Shown piece after piece: positions 34,242 through 41,358 of a stretch of DNA of 64,000 nucleotides; position 1 is the stretch's first letter, and every line of letters starts with the position of its first letter. The stretch is from Dyadobacter chenhuakuii. Lineage in GTDB: Bacteria > Bacteroidota > Bacteroidia > Cytophagales > Spirosomataceae. Under the pieces are notes generated by a model. That model was given only the letters and a program-made list of their open reading frames with translations. It did not search any database and was not told the origin of the DNA. The position numbers and the translations under genes were made by a program. Location: NCBI RefSeq assembly GCF_023821985.2, contig NZ_CP098805.1:4894501-4958500 (forward strand), written 5' to 3'.

Positions 34242-34634
34242 ATGAAAATACGTCGTAAGAGTCGTTTTGCGCCAGAAGTGTTCACGCACTCCCTGAACGA
34301 TATTATGTTTTTCCTTTTGCTGTTCTTTTTGATCATCTCCACGATGTCTAATCCGAACGTGATCAAGCTTATGCTGCCCAAAGCATCTGCTACGCAGCAA
34401 ATGTATAAGAAGCAGATTACGCTTTCTATTGATGAAAATAAAGGTTATTTTATTGATAAAGAGCCTATTCCGTTCGATCGCTTAGAGACCGAACTGCAAA
34501 ATATTTTCGCTAATGTGGAAGACAAGACCATTGTTTTGAGAGTTGATAAAAATCTTGCTGTTCAGGACTTGGTGGATGTGCTGGAACTTGGCGCGAAAAA
34601 TGAGATTAAAATGGTGATGGCTACTGCAAAGTAA
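34242..34634 (+). CDS. ExbD/TolR family biopolymer transport protein
   Basis: 130 residues, with one N-terminal membrane helix (about 21-36). The functional Asp20 lies just before or at its start in HSLNDIMFFLLLFF, the aspartate that carries protons in ExbD/TolR. The periplasmic part has KQITLSIDENKGYFIDKEPI, ELQNIFANVEDKTIVLRVDKNLAVQDLVDVLELGA, matching the family. It acts together with the ExbB-type protein encoded just upstream. Its stop is 4 bp from that of the convergent Gfo/Idh/MocA gene. Confidence 0.93.
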   Translation: MKIRRKSRFAPEVFTHSLNDIMFFLLLFFLIISTMSNPNVIKLMLPKASATQQMYKKQITLSIDENKGYFIDKEPIPFDRLETELQNIFANVEDKTIVLRVDKNLAVQDLVDVLELGAKNEIKMVMATAK

Positions 34635-34638
34635 GCCG

Positions 34639-35664
34639 TCACTTTTCTGCACTTTTATAAATTGCTTCCACTATTCTTTGTAAAACAGCACCCTGTGCCG
34701 CATTACAAATGTTGCTAGGCTTTCCATCACAAGCATCCAGGAAAGCAATCGTATTTTTAAGCTGAATGTCGGTTTCTTCCAAATGCGGAAATTCCATATC
34801 AACCAGCTCTCCTTCCACTTCGCTGTATAAAGAAAACGGGTTCAGCATTGCGCCGGCCTTTGTTCCAAAAACTTCCAGATTTACGTTTTTCGGTATTTTT
34901 GTATTTAATGCAAATGATGTGGATAACGTGATGCTTGCATTATCAGGAAAAGATAAATGAGCAAAACAAGCGTCCTCAACCTCAAACTTTTCTGCGTCCC
35001 AACCTCCCATGAGGCCTTTTCCACCTGCTTTTCCAATGTAATCATACGTGTTTGCAATGATGCGGTCGGGCTCGCTGTAACCGAGCAGTCCTAACGCAAG
35101 ATCCAGCACATGAACGCCCAGGTCCATCAACGCACCGCCACCCTGAATGGATTTATTTGTAAAATTTCCCCAACCCGGAATGCCGCGCCGACGCAGAAAA
35201 TTAGCCTTAATGTGGTAAACTTCACCCAGACGCCCATTGTCTAAAGCGCGTTTCAGTAAACTGTATTCCGGCGTTTGCCTGAGTTGAAAATTATAGGCAA
35301 GCACTTTTCCATTCTTCTGCGCCAAATCCGCCATCTCACCAGCCTGAGCCGCAAGGATCGCCGGTGGCTTTTCACAAAGCACGTGGCAATTGTTTTCCAG
35401 AGCCTGCATGGTAAATGGATGATGCAGATGATTGGCCGTGCAGTTAATGATCAGATCGGGTCTGTTGTCGCTTTCAAACATTTCAGCTGCATTGTCAAAA
35501 GCCAGTGGAATGTCATGCTTATCTGCCAATGCGCGTGCCTTGTGAATGTCACGACTGCAAATGGCAACAAGCTCGACACGCTCAGGAAGTGCCTTTAGTG
35601 CTGGAATGTGGTTCTGATCGGCAATATGGCCGCCGCCAATGATGGCTGCTTTAAGGATTGGCAT
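34639..35664 (-). CDS. Gfo/Idh/MocA family oxidoreductase
   Basis: A 341-residue NAD(P)-dependent oxidoreductase. The N-terminal Rossmann fold has AIIGGGHIADQNHIPAL (8-24). The signature CEKPPAIL holds the conserved Lys-Pro, and GGGALMDLGVHVLDLALGLLG holds the Asp and His of the active site in the C-terminal alpha/beta domain. Family members act on sugars, inositols, or biliverdin-type substrates; the substrate is not determinable here. It is a single gene with a -7 element 32 bp upstream of the ATG and it converges with exbD. Confidence 0.9.
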   Translation of the reverse strand: MPILKAAIIGGGHIADQNHIPALKALPERVELVAICSRDIHKARALADKHDIPLAFDNAAEMFESDNRPDLIINCTANHLHHPFTMQALENNCHVLCEKPPAILAAQAGEMADLAQKNGKVLAYNFQLRQTPEYSLLKRALDNGRLGEVYHIKANFLRRRGIPGWGNFTNKSIQGGGALMDLGVHVLDLALGLLGYSEPDRIIANTYDYIGKAGGKGLMGGWDAEKFEVEDACFAHLSFPDNASITLSTSFALNTKIPKNVNLEVFGTKAGAMLNPFSLYSEVEGELVDMEFPHLEETDIQLKNTIAFLDACDGKPSNICNAAQGAVLQRIVEAIYKSAEK

Positions 35665-35695
35665 AAATAACGGTTCGGAATGAATGCTAGGAGGG

Positions 35696-35703
35696 CAAAA
35701 GTA
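35696..35703 (-). promoter_or_regulatory. Bacteroidetes -7 promoter element for the Gfo/Idh/MocA gene
   Basis: The minus strand reads TACTTTTG (TAnnTTTG), predicting a start near 35689 and a leader of about 25 nt. Confidence 0.5.
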
Positions 35704-35729
35704 TCAAATCGTTCCGAATTGTCTAACAA

Positions 35730-35753
35730 AATGCCCGGAACGGGCCGGGCGTT
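35730..35753 (-). terminator. Terminator after the first M56 gene
   Basis: GC-rich hairpin AATGCCCGG (35730-35738) with CCGGGCGTT (35745-35753), one G-U pair, 6-nt loop, 32 bp after the stop. TTTG follows on the minus strand. The T run is short. Confidence 0.6.
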
Positions 35754-35785
35754 GGTATTACATATAAGCTAAATGTCAGCCTTGC

Positions 35786-37150
35786 TTACTTTTTTGTATT
35801 GATAATGATAACGCCATCTTTTCCTTCGTTTCCATAAATATCAATCGCACTTTGATTTTTAAGCACATTGATAGACTCGATCTGTTCGGGCTTAATGTGG
35901 TGATGCCCCATCGACCCACGCTGCTCCTGCTTAACACCGTCAACAATGATCAATGCATTACTTCCCGGACCATTGTAACCTCTGATGCTTATCGTCCCAC
36001 CGACTTTTGTAAACGAGTCCATTTTTGCGATCGGCCCAATGTTGGCTGCGTAACGATAATTCGAGAATGTTGCTGCTTTTGCAGGTGTTTGCGGAAGCGT
36101 ATCTGGGATTTGAGATGTATAAGAAGTCGTGGGGAAATTTACCTTGGCCTTTTTCGAAACCTTACTTTTCTTCGATTTTGGCGCTGCTATTTCAGCTACG
36201 GGCTGTTCCATTGGCGTGTCAAATGCTTTGAGGTCATCCAGTTTAGCATGCTCAACAATCATCTGACCAATTACAGCTGGCGTCAGTTTTTCAATGGACT
36301 CTACAACTCTTTCCCGTGCTGCCGTTGTTACGAGCACGATGCAGATCAGCGGCAGCACGATGAGATATTTACTTCGCAGCCATTCTCCATTCCGATTTTT
36401 ATAGATCATCTTAATCCGGCTTTTTAATAACGGACCATTGAAAAAATGATTAGTTAAAGCCGCAGCAGGTGCATTGAAAGCGTAAGCAACCAGAAACCGC
36501 GCATATCCATCCCGGTCCGGGGCATGCTCATCGGCCAGATATTCGTGAACTTCCTGCAAAGAGCGCTTGTAAAACCAAAGCACGGGATTGAACCAAAATA
36601 CAATTTTCAAAAGCTCAATGAAAACAATGTCCAAACTATGCATCTGATGAATGTGGACAGATTCGTGTCTCAGGATCGGTTCAAAGTTCTCTTCATAATC
36701 TCTCCGGTTCATAACCAGCCATTTGAAAAATGAAAATGAACCAACCTCATTATGCGGAAGCAGCACCAGTTTCACACCATTTAAATCCATTACATCATCC
36801 TTTCTGATCATCACAAAAACATCCCGGATTGACCTGAAAAAGGCGGAAAGCAGATACAATGAACCCGCCGCACACAAAGCGAACAAGATAGGGCTCCATG
36901 TAGTAAGCCAGGAAACCGGCTCGGGCGACTCTATGTAAGGAAGGCTTGCAGCCGCATATATCGCAGGTTTTGAAGTAACAACTGCCTCAGGAAAGCTTAC
37001 CAGCGGCAACAGAAATGCGATGAGCAGCGAGCCAACCAGGTAAATCCGGTTCCAGATGAAGAAGGTATGGTTGCGCAATAACAGTCTGTAAGTGAGGTAA
37101 AAAAGCACCCAAAACAAATTGACCTTTGCGAGGTACAGCAGTGTTTCCAT
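35786..37150 (-). CDS. BlaR1-like M56 metallopeptidase with a C-terminal TonB-receptor plug-like domain
   Basis: 454 residues. Membrane helices lie at about 5-22, 35-52, 88-107 and 270-288. The zinc-protease motif is HESVH (162-166), with the partner Glu in the ADEHAPDRDGY stretch. The N-terminal half is the M56/BlaR1 sensor protease. Instead of a penicillin-binding domain, the last 75 residues (GTISIRGYNGPGSNALIIVDG, then IKPEQIESINVLKNQSAI and GKDGVIIINTK) match the plug region of TonB-dependent receptors. It is the third gene of the blaI operon, 52 bp after its paralogue. It probably senses envelope stress and cleaves BlaI, but the plug-like tail's job is unknown. Confidence 0.85.
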   Translation of the reverse strand: METLLYLAKVNLFWVLFYLTYRLLLRNHTFFIWNRIYLVGSLLIAFLLPLVSFPEAVVTSKPAIYAAASLPYIESPEPVSWLTTWSPILFALCAAGSLYLLSAFFRSIRDVFVMIRKDDVMDLNGVKLVLLPHNEVGSFSFFKWLVMNRRDYEENFEPILRHESVHIHQMHSLDIVFIELLKIVFWFNPVLWFYKRSLQEVHEYLADEHAPDRDGYARFLVAYAFNAPAAALTNHFFNGPLLKSRIKMIYKNRNGEWLRSKYLIVLPLICIVLVTTAARERVVESIEKLTPAVIGQMIVEHAKLDDLKAFDTPMEQPVAEIAAPKSKKSKVSKKAKVNFPTTSYTSQIPDTLPQTPAKAATFSNYRYAANIGPIAKMDSFTKVGGTISIRGYNGPGSNALIIVDGVKQEQRGSMGHHHIKPEQIESINVLKNQSAIDIYGNEGKDGVIIINTKK

Positions 37151-37202
37151 TTTTGTACTTGAATGTTAATGTGAACTCAGCGTTGGTTTTTTTATCTGAG
37201 AA

Positions 37203-38516
37203 CTAACGCGATAAAGGGCCATAATGCACAACCGTCGCCGCGGATTTCGCCGCTTCTTTGTGACTGCTTGACGTTTTCTCGTCGCTTTCTTCCAGTTGGA
37301 AGTTTACCGGCAAATGGTATTTTACATTAACCGGTTCCCCGTTTTGTCGGCCTGGCTTCCATTTCGGAAATAGTGCAAGCACTCTTGCAGCTTCCTCGTC
37401 ACAGCCTGACCCAATGCCTTTTAAGACCTTAATGTCTCGAACATCGCCGCTGGTAGTAACGATAAATTGTAAAAAGACCCGTCCCTGAACATTGTTCTTT
37501 GCAGCAGCAGTCGGGTATTTTATTTTTCTTCCAAGGAACTGAAACATTGCCTGTTGCCCACCTGGGAATTCGGGCTGTTCTTCAACGACTGTGAAGACTT
37601 TTTCATTTGCAAGTGCATCGTTAGCTGCCTTTTCTGAATTTATAAAGGCCAATTCTGCTTCATTCTGCTCGGTTTGTTCACAACCTGCAACAAATAACGC
37701 CGTGCTTCCTATAACCGTCAGGGCCAGCATATAGGTGCTGAGCATCCATTTCGAAGTTCTGTTTTTGTAAATCATACGAATGCGATTTTTGATTTGCGAT
37801 GGTTTAAAAAAATGATTCGTTAAAGAAGTGATAGGCGCTTTTAATGCGTATGCGACCAGGAAACGGGCATAATGATCGCGGTTAGGCGCCTGGGCGTCTG
37901 CAAGAAATTCGTGGATCTCCTGCATGGAGCGCTTGTAAAGCAAAAGGAATGGGTTGAACCAGAACAGGACTTTCAAAATCTCGATAAACAGAATGTCCAA
38001 ACTGTGCATTTGCTGTGTATGGACCATTTCATGTCTCAAAATGGCATCGAAATGATGCTCGTAATCATTGCGATTAATCACAATCCATTTCAAAAACGAG
38101 AATGAGCCAGTGTTATTAGAATCGATTAAAACCACGGTGCAGTCATCGAGCTTGATGATTTCACCGGCTTTTAAAAACTTCCTTAACTGAATGATATGCT
38201 TTAAAAACTGGAATGCGGCAATGATCAATCCAATGGCATAAACAGCCCAGATTACCTCCGTTTTGCTCAATACTGGCGCCTCTTCATAGTTTGCTGAAAT
38301 GGTAAAAGCGGCGGTATTAATCTGATATACAACCGGAATTACGGGCGCATTTTCAGGGTAGATCAGCAATGGAAGGAGAAACGCCAGGCACAATGATCCG
38401 AGCAGATAATAGCGGTTCCACTTAAAGAATGTATGGTTCCGCAGCATGAGCAGATAACACGCAATAAGCAAGATCCAATACAGGTTAACCTTTCCAATGT
38501 ACAATAGCGTTTCCAT
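37203..38516 (-). CDS. BlaR1-like M56 metallopeptidase with a C-terminal TonB domain
   Basis: 437 residues. It is a paralogue of the next gene (same METLLYxxKVNLxW start and LRNHTFFxWNRxYLxGS). The zinc motif is HEMVH (162-166). A membrane helix (about 260-280) is followed by a spacer and, in the last 100 residues, an energy-transducer TonB C-terminal domain: KIKYPTAAAKNNVQGRVFLQ, TSGDVRDIKVLKGIGSGCDEEA, FPKWKPGRQNGEPVNVKYHLPV. This pairs a BlaR1-type sensor protease with a TonB-like module. It lies 11 bp after blaI, as blaR1 does in antibiotic-responsive operons. No beta-lactamase gene is near. Confidence 0.9.
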   Translation of the reverse strand: METLLYIGKVNLYWILLIACYLLMLRNHTFFKWNRYYLLGSLCLAFLLPLLIYPENAPVIPVVYQINTAAFTISANYEEAPVLSKTEVIWAVYAIGLIIAAFQFLKHIIQLRKFLKAGEIIKLDDCTVVLIDSNNTGSFSFLKWIVINRNDYEHHFDAILRHEMVHTQQMHSLDILFIEILKVLFWFNPFLLLYKRSMQEIHEFLADAQAPNRDHYARFLVAYALKAPITSLTNHFFKPSQIKNRIRMIYKNRTSKWMLSTYMLALTVIGSTALFVAGCEQTEQNEAELAFINSEKAANDALANEKVFTVVEEQPEFPGGQQAMFQFLGRKIKYPTAAAKNNVQGRVFLQFIVTTSGDVRDIKVLKGIGSGCDEEAARVLALFPKWKPGRQNGEPVNVKYHLPVNFQLEESDEKTSSSHKEAAKSAATVVHYGPLSR

Positions 38517-38527
38517 GGCTAACGGAT

Positions 38528-38902
38528 TTATTCTTCGCTTTTATGATCGTTAATCAGCTTCATGATTTCATCCAGATCCTTGGTTTTGAGATCATTATCC
38601 TTCACGAAAAAGGAAACGAGGTTAGGAAGCGAGTTGTCAAAATAATTGACCATCAGCTGCTGCATTTCATGGCGCTTGTATTCTTCCTCGCTGATCAGCG
38701 GGAAATACTCGTGCGTTTTGCCATAAGCCGTGTAACCCACAACTTCCTTCTTCTCCAAAATCCGGATGATTGTAGAAACCGTGTTATAAGCAGGCTTGGG
38801 TTCAGGCATTTCGGCCAAAATGTCTTTTACAAAAGCCTTTTTCAATTGCCACAAGATCCGCATGATCTCTTCTTCGGCCCGCGTTAATGTGCGTATTTCC
38901 AT
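38528..38902 (-). CDS. BlaI/MecI/CopY family transcriptional repressor
   Basis: 124 residues. The winged helix-turn-helix has LTRAEEEIMRILWQLKKAFVKDILAEMPE, then PAYNTVSTIIRILEKKEVVGYTAYG, typical of BlaI. The C-terminal helices (YKRHEMQQLMVNYFDNSLPNLVSFFVKDNDL) make the dimer. BlaI-type repressors bind as dimers to dyads and are inactivated when the M56 protease partner cuts them. The two partner genes follow directly. Two dyads in its own promoter support autoregulation. Confidence 0.95.
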   Translation of the reverse strand: MEIRTLTRAEEEIMRILWQLKKAFVKDILAEMPEPKPAYNTVSTIIRILEKKEVVGYTAYGKTHEYFPLISEEEYKRHEMQQLMVNYFDNSLPNLVSFFVKDNDLKTKDLDEIMKLINDHKSEE

Positions 38903-38941
38903 GATGTTATTTTGTCTTACCAGTATTTCGAACTACTAATT

Positions 38942-38985
38942 CAAAGTTAATACTATTTACTTAGTTTCAAAACTATTTTATTAGT
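38942..38985 (-). promoter_or_regulatory. blaI promoter with two BlaI-type operator dyads
   Basis: Reading on the minus strand, TTTG (38971-38968) and TAACTTTG (38949-38942) form a -33/-7 pair 18 bp apart, with a start expected near 38935, about 33 bp before the ATG. Two similar dyads, ACTATTTACTTAGT (38952-38965) and ACTATTTTATTAGT (38972-38985), both ACTA-N6-TAGT, are 20 bp apart. One fills the spacer between -33 and -7 and the other lies just upstream, as expected for repression. A second TAnnTTTG (TAGTTTTG, 38975-38968) is also present. Confidence 0.7.
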
Positions 38986-39000
38986 TATAAAGTGAAAAAT

Positions 39001-39028
39001 AAAAGCGAAGATGTTTTTCTTCGCTTTT
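39001..39028. terminator. Bidirectional terminator
   Basis: Perfect 11-bp stem AAAAGCGAAGA (39001-39011) with TCTTCGCTTTT (39018-39028), loop of 6, with T or A runs on both sides. It lies behind the Uma2 gene (minus strand) and upstream of blaI. Confidence 0.8.
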
Positions 39029-39102
39029 TTAAATGAGTTTAAATGAAACTAATGAATTACACATCAAGCATTTACCAGACGCTGCGTATGGCTTTTAACA
39101 GT

Positions 39103-39750
39103 TCATGCAAAATCGGAGCCTTTGTCTTTGAGATATTGACCAACATTGCAAGTAATCCCGTCTAGTATCTCCACATCACAATTCCAGTCAAACGACTGCC
39201 ATCCACCATCGTGCGTTGCAACCATGACCTTTTTTGACTCTGTCAGAAACCAAATGACTTTTTCCGCGCCAAAATCCAATAATTTTCTGGTTTTCAGATT
39301 GATGTAGCTGTGATCAGTTAAGTCTTCCAGCGCAATGTCAATGTCCACTTCAATTGATATAAGCGGTGGAACACTCGCGTAGTTTTTATTGATCTTATCA
39401 ATGGTCAGTTTAATGCTGTCAAAAATTAACAAATCTCCTGCCAAATTATTCTTTCGATCGAGATGCAACCCTGCTTCGTTTGTCAGAATATGATATTTAT
39501 GCTCATCGATTTGCTTGCCAATCCAAATTGTCAAATACGTGATCAGGAAAGCCTGCAAAGAACTCGAACCCATAATGTCTTCAACCGTTTTCGTTTTGGC
39601 CAGTACGTCGCGGTAACCTTTGCGATACAAGGGTATGCCGTCAATTATTTCATGGATCAGAACGTCAGGTATATTTTTCGCAGAGATCGTCTTTGGTAAA
39701 ACCCTCTGCGGATTGGAAGAAGCTATCATATGTCCTATTGATTTGCTCAT
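39103..39750 (-). CDS. Uma2-family (DUF820) nuclease-fold protein
   Basis: 215 residues from the ATG at 39750; the longer frame to 39798 adds 16 residues of no clear meaning. It shows the PD-(D/E)XK-like Uma2 pattern: NLAGDLLIFDSIKLT, PPLISIEVDIDIALED, and KTRKLLDFGAEKVIWFLTESKKVMV, with the Asp, Glu and Lys that would form the metal site. Uma2 proteins are widespread in cyanobacteria and Bacteroidetes. They have a restriction-endonuclease-like fold and poorly known roles. The gene is alone, with a terminator after it. Confidence 0.8.
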   Translation of the reverse strand: MSKSIGHMIASSNPQRVLPKTISAKNIPDVLIHEIIDGIPLYRKGYRDVLAKTKTVEDIMGSSSLQAFLITYLTIWIGKQIDEHKYHILTNEAGLHLDRKNNLAGDLLIFDSIKLTIDKINKNYASVPPLISIEVDIDIALEDLTDHSYINLKTRKLLDFGAEKVIWFLTESKKVMVATHDGGWQSFDWNCDVEILDGITCNVGQYLKDKGSDFA

Positions 39751-39842
39751 AAGTAAATATAATGATTTTTGCTTTGGGGCGGAAGAGCATTGTCCCACCG
39801 GTTTACTGCCATTTTTCTAACGGTAATCTGCCGTATAATGCA

Positions 39843-39872
39843 AAAGCAGCAAGAGTTGCCTCCTGCTGCTTT
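39843..39872 (-). terminator. Possible terminator after pyk
   Basis: Nine-bp stem AAAGCAGCA (39843-39851) with TGCTGCTTT (39864-39872) lies 20 bp after the pyk stop. The following T run on the minus strand is weak (TTGCATTATA). Confidence 0.45.
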
Positions 39873-39892
39873 CTGATAAGAATTCCTTCTAT

Positions 39893-41332
39893 TTATTCTA
39901 CAACGCTCAATTTCACAGTATTCGTCTTGCGCTGTCTTGAAACCGGGATGCTAAGCGTGTTGATGAAAACATCGCCTTTTTGCAATTCACCTTTTTCAAC
40001 TAAAAACTGCTTAATGTCCTCAATCAGATCGTCCGTAGAAGCATCTTGGTCGCGGTCGTAATAGTATACTTTTGTTCCCCAATACAATGCTAGTTGATTC
40101 ATTAACACTTTATTAGAAGTGAAAATCAGCAAGCCAGCCTTTGGGCGGTGATGCGAAAGACGGAAAGAAGTGTATCCCGAACGCGTGATACCAATGATCG
40201 CTTTCGCTTGCGTGTCGCGTGCCAGACGGCAAGCGCTCATTACCACGTAATCATTCAATTTGTTAATGCTTGTGCTTTCGCTAACAGCAGCGTGGTGTTT
40301 GAAATAAATGCTGTTTGTAGACGATTCAACTCTTTCAATTGTTCTCGTCATACTTTCAACAGCCAGCAACGGATACTTTCCTGATGCAGTTTCAGCGCTG
40401 AGCATTACCGCGTCAGCACCATCCAGAACAGAGTTAGCAACATCATTAAGCTCCGCACGTGTTGCGCGAGGGCTATCAATCATGCTTTCAAGCATTTGCG
40501 TAGCAACGATAACCGGTTTTCCAGCCTTGTTACATTTGTCAACGATCATTTTCTGGATCATTGGCACTTCTTCCGCGGGAAGTTCAACACCCAAGTCGCC
40601 GCGGGCAACCATGATGGCGTCTGTGGCTTCGATGATCTCGTCGATGTTCAGGATAGCTTCCGGCTTCTCGATTTTCGCAACCAAACGCGCCGTTTTGCCT
40701 TTGCTGGCAATATATTCTTTTACTTTAATCAATTCTGAGGCTGTGCGAACGAACGATAATGCCACCCATTCCACATTATTTTCAAGACCAAAATCAAGAT
40801 CTTCGTAGTCTTTTGCTGTTACAGAAGGCATTGAAACCTTTGTATTTGGCAGGTTTACACCTTTTTTGGATTTCAGATAACCACCATAAATTACTTCGGT
40901 TACCACGTCTGTTCCATCCATTCCTGTTACCAGCACTTCCAGTTTACCGTCGTCCATCAGGATGCGGTCGCCGATCTTAACATCATTATACATGCCGTCG
41001 TATGGCGTGCTAACTTTTTCAGCAGTTCCCAACACTTCTGTGTTGGAAAGTATCAATTTATTACCTGCTTCGATCAGAACGCCATCTTTTTCGGCAACCA
41101 TGCCGATACGGATCTTTGGTCCCTGCAAATCTTGCAGAATAGCGAGGTTTAAACCATGCTCTTCGTTGATTTCCCGAATGGTGTTTAATCTTTGGAGGTG
41201 ATCAGCGTGAGAGCCGTGAGAGAAGTTAAGGCGAAAAACGTTTACCCCGGCTTTTGCCAATGCATACAATGTTTCTTTTGTTTCGGAGGCTGGACCTACG
41301 GTAGCAACAATTCTGGTTTTTTTGGAAGACAT
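39893..41332 (-). CDS. pyk: Pyruvate kinase
   Basis: 479 residues. It converts phosphoenolpyruvate and ADP to pyruvate and ATP, the last step of glycolysis. Motifs: RIVATVGPASE, NVFRLNFSHGSH (with the ADP/K+-site residues), DLQGPKIRIG, KIEKPEAILNIDEIIEATDAIMVARGDLGVELP (the signature with catalytic Lys), VATQMLESMI and DGADAVMLSAETASGKYP. The C-terminal regulatory domain is present. ATG at 41332. It starts 26 bp after the priA stop and is likely co-transcribed with it. Confidence 0.97.
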   Translation of the reverse strand: MSSKKTRIVATVGPASETKETLYALAKAGVNVFRLNFSHGSHADHLQRLNTIREINEEHGLNLAILQDLQGPKIRIGMVAEKDGVLIEAGNKLILSNTEVLGTAEKVSTPYDGMYNDVKIGDRILMDDGKLEVLVTGMDGTDVVTEVIYGGYLKSKKGVNLPNTKVSMPSVTAKDYEDLDFGLENNVEWVALSFVRTASELIKVKEYIASKGKTARLVAKIEKPEAILNIDEIIEATDAIMVARGDLGVELPAEEVPMIQKMIVDKCNKAGKPVIVATQMLESMIDSPRATRAELNDVANSVLDGADAVMLSAETASGKYPLLAVESMTRTIERVESSTNSIYFKHHAAVSESTSINKLNDYVVMSACRLARDTQAKAIIGITRSGYTSFRLSHHRPKAGLLIFTSNKVLMNQLALYWGTKVYYYDRDQDASTDDLIEDIKQFLVEKGELQKGDVFINTLSIPVSRQRKTNTVKLSVVE

Positions 41333-41358
41333 AGATTAATATGCAGTAAAAATGATTT

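Noticed and set aside
35786..38902. Beta-lactam resistance operon
   Set aside because: BlaI and BlaR1-like proteases are present, but neither has a penicillin-binding sensor domain and no beta-lactamase lies near.
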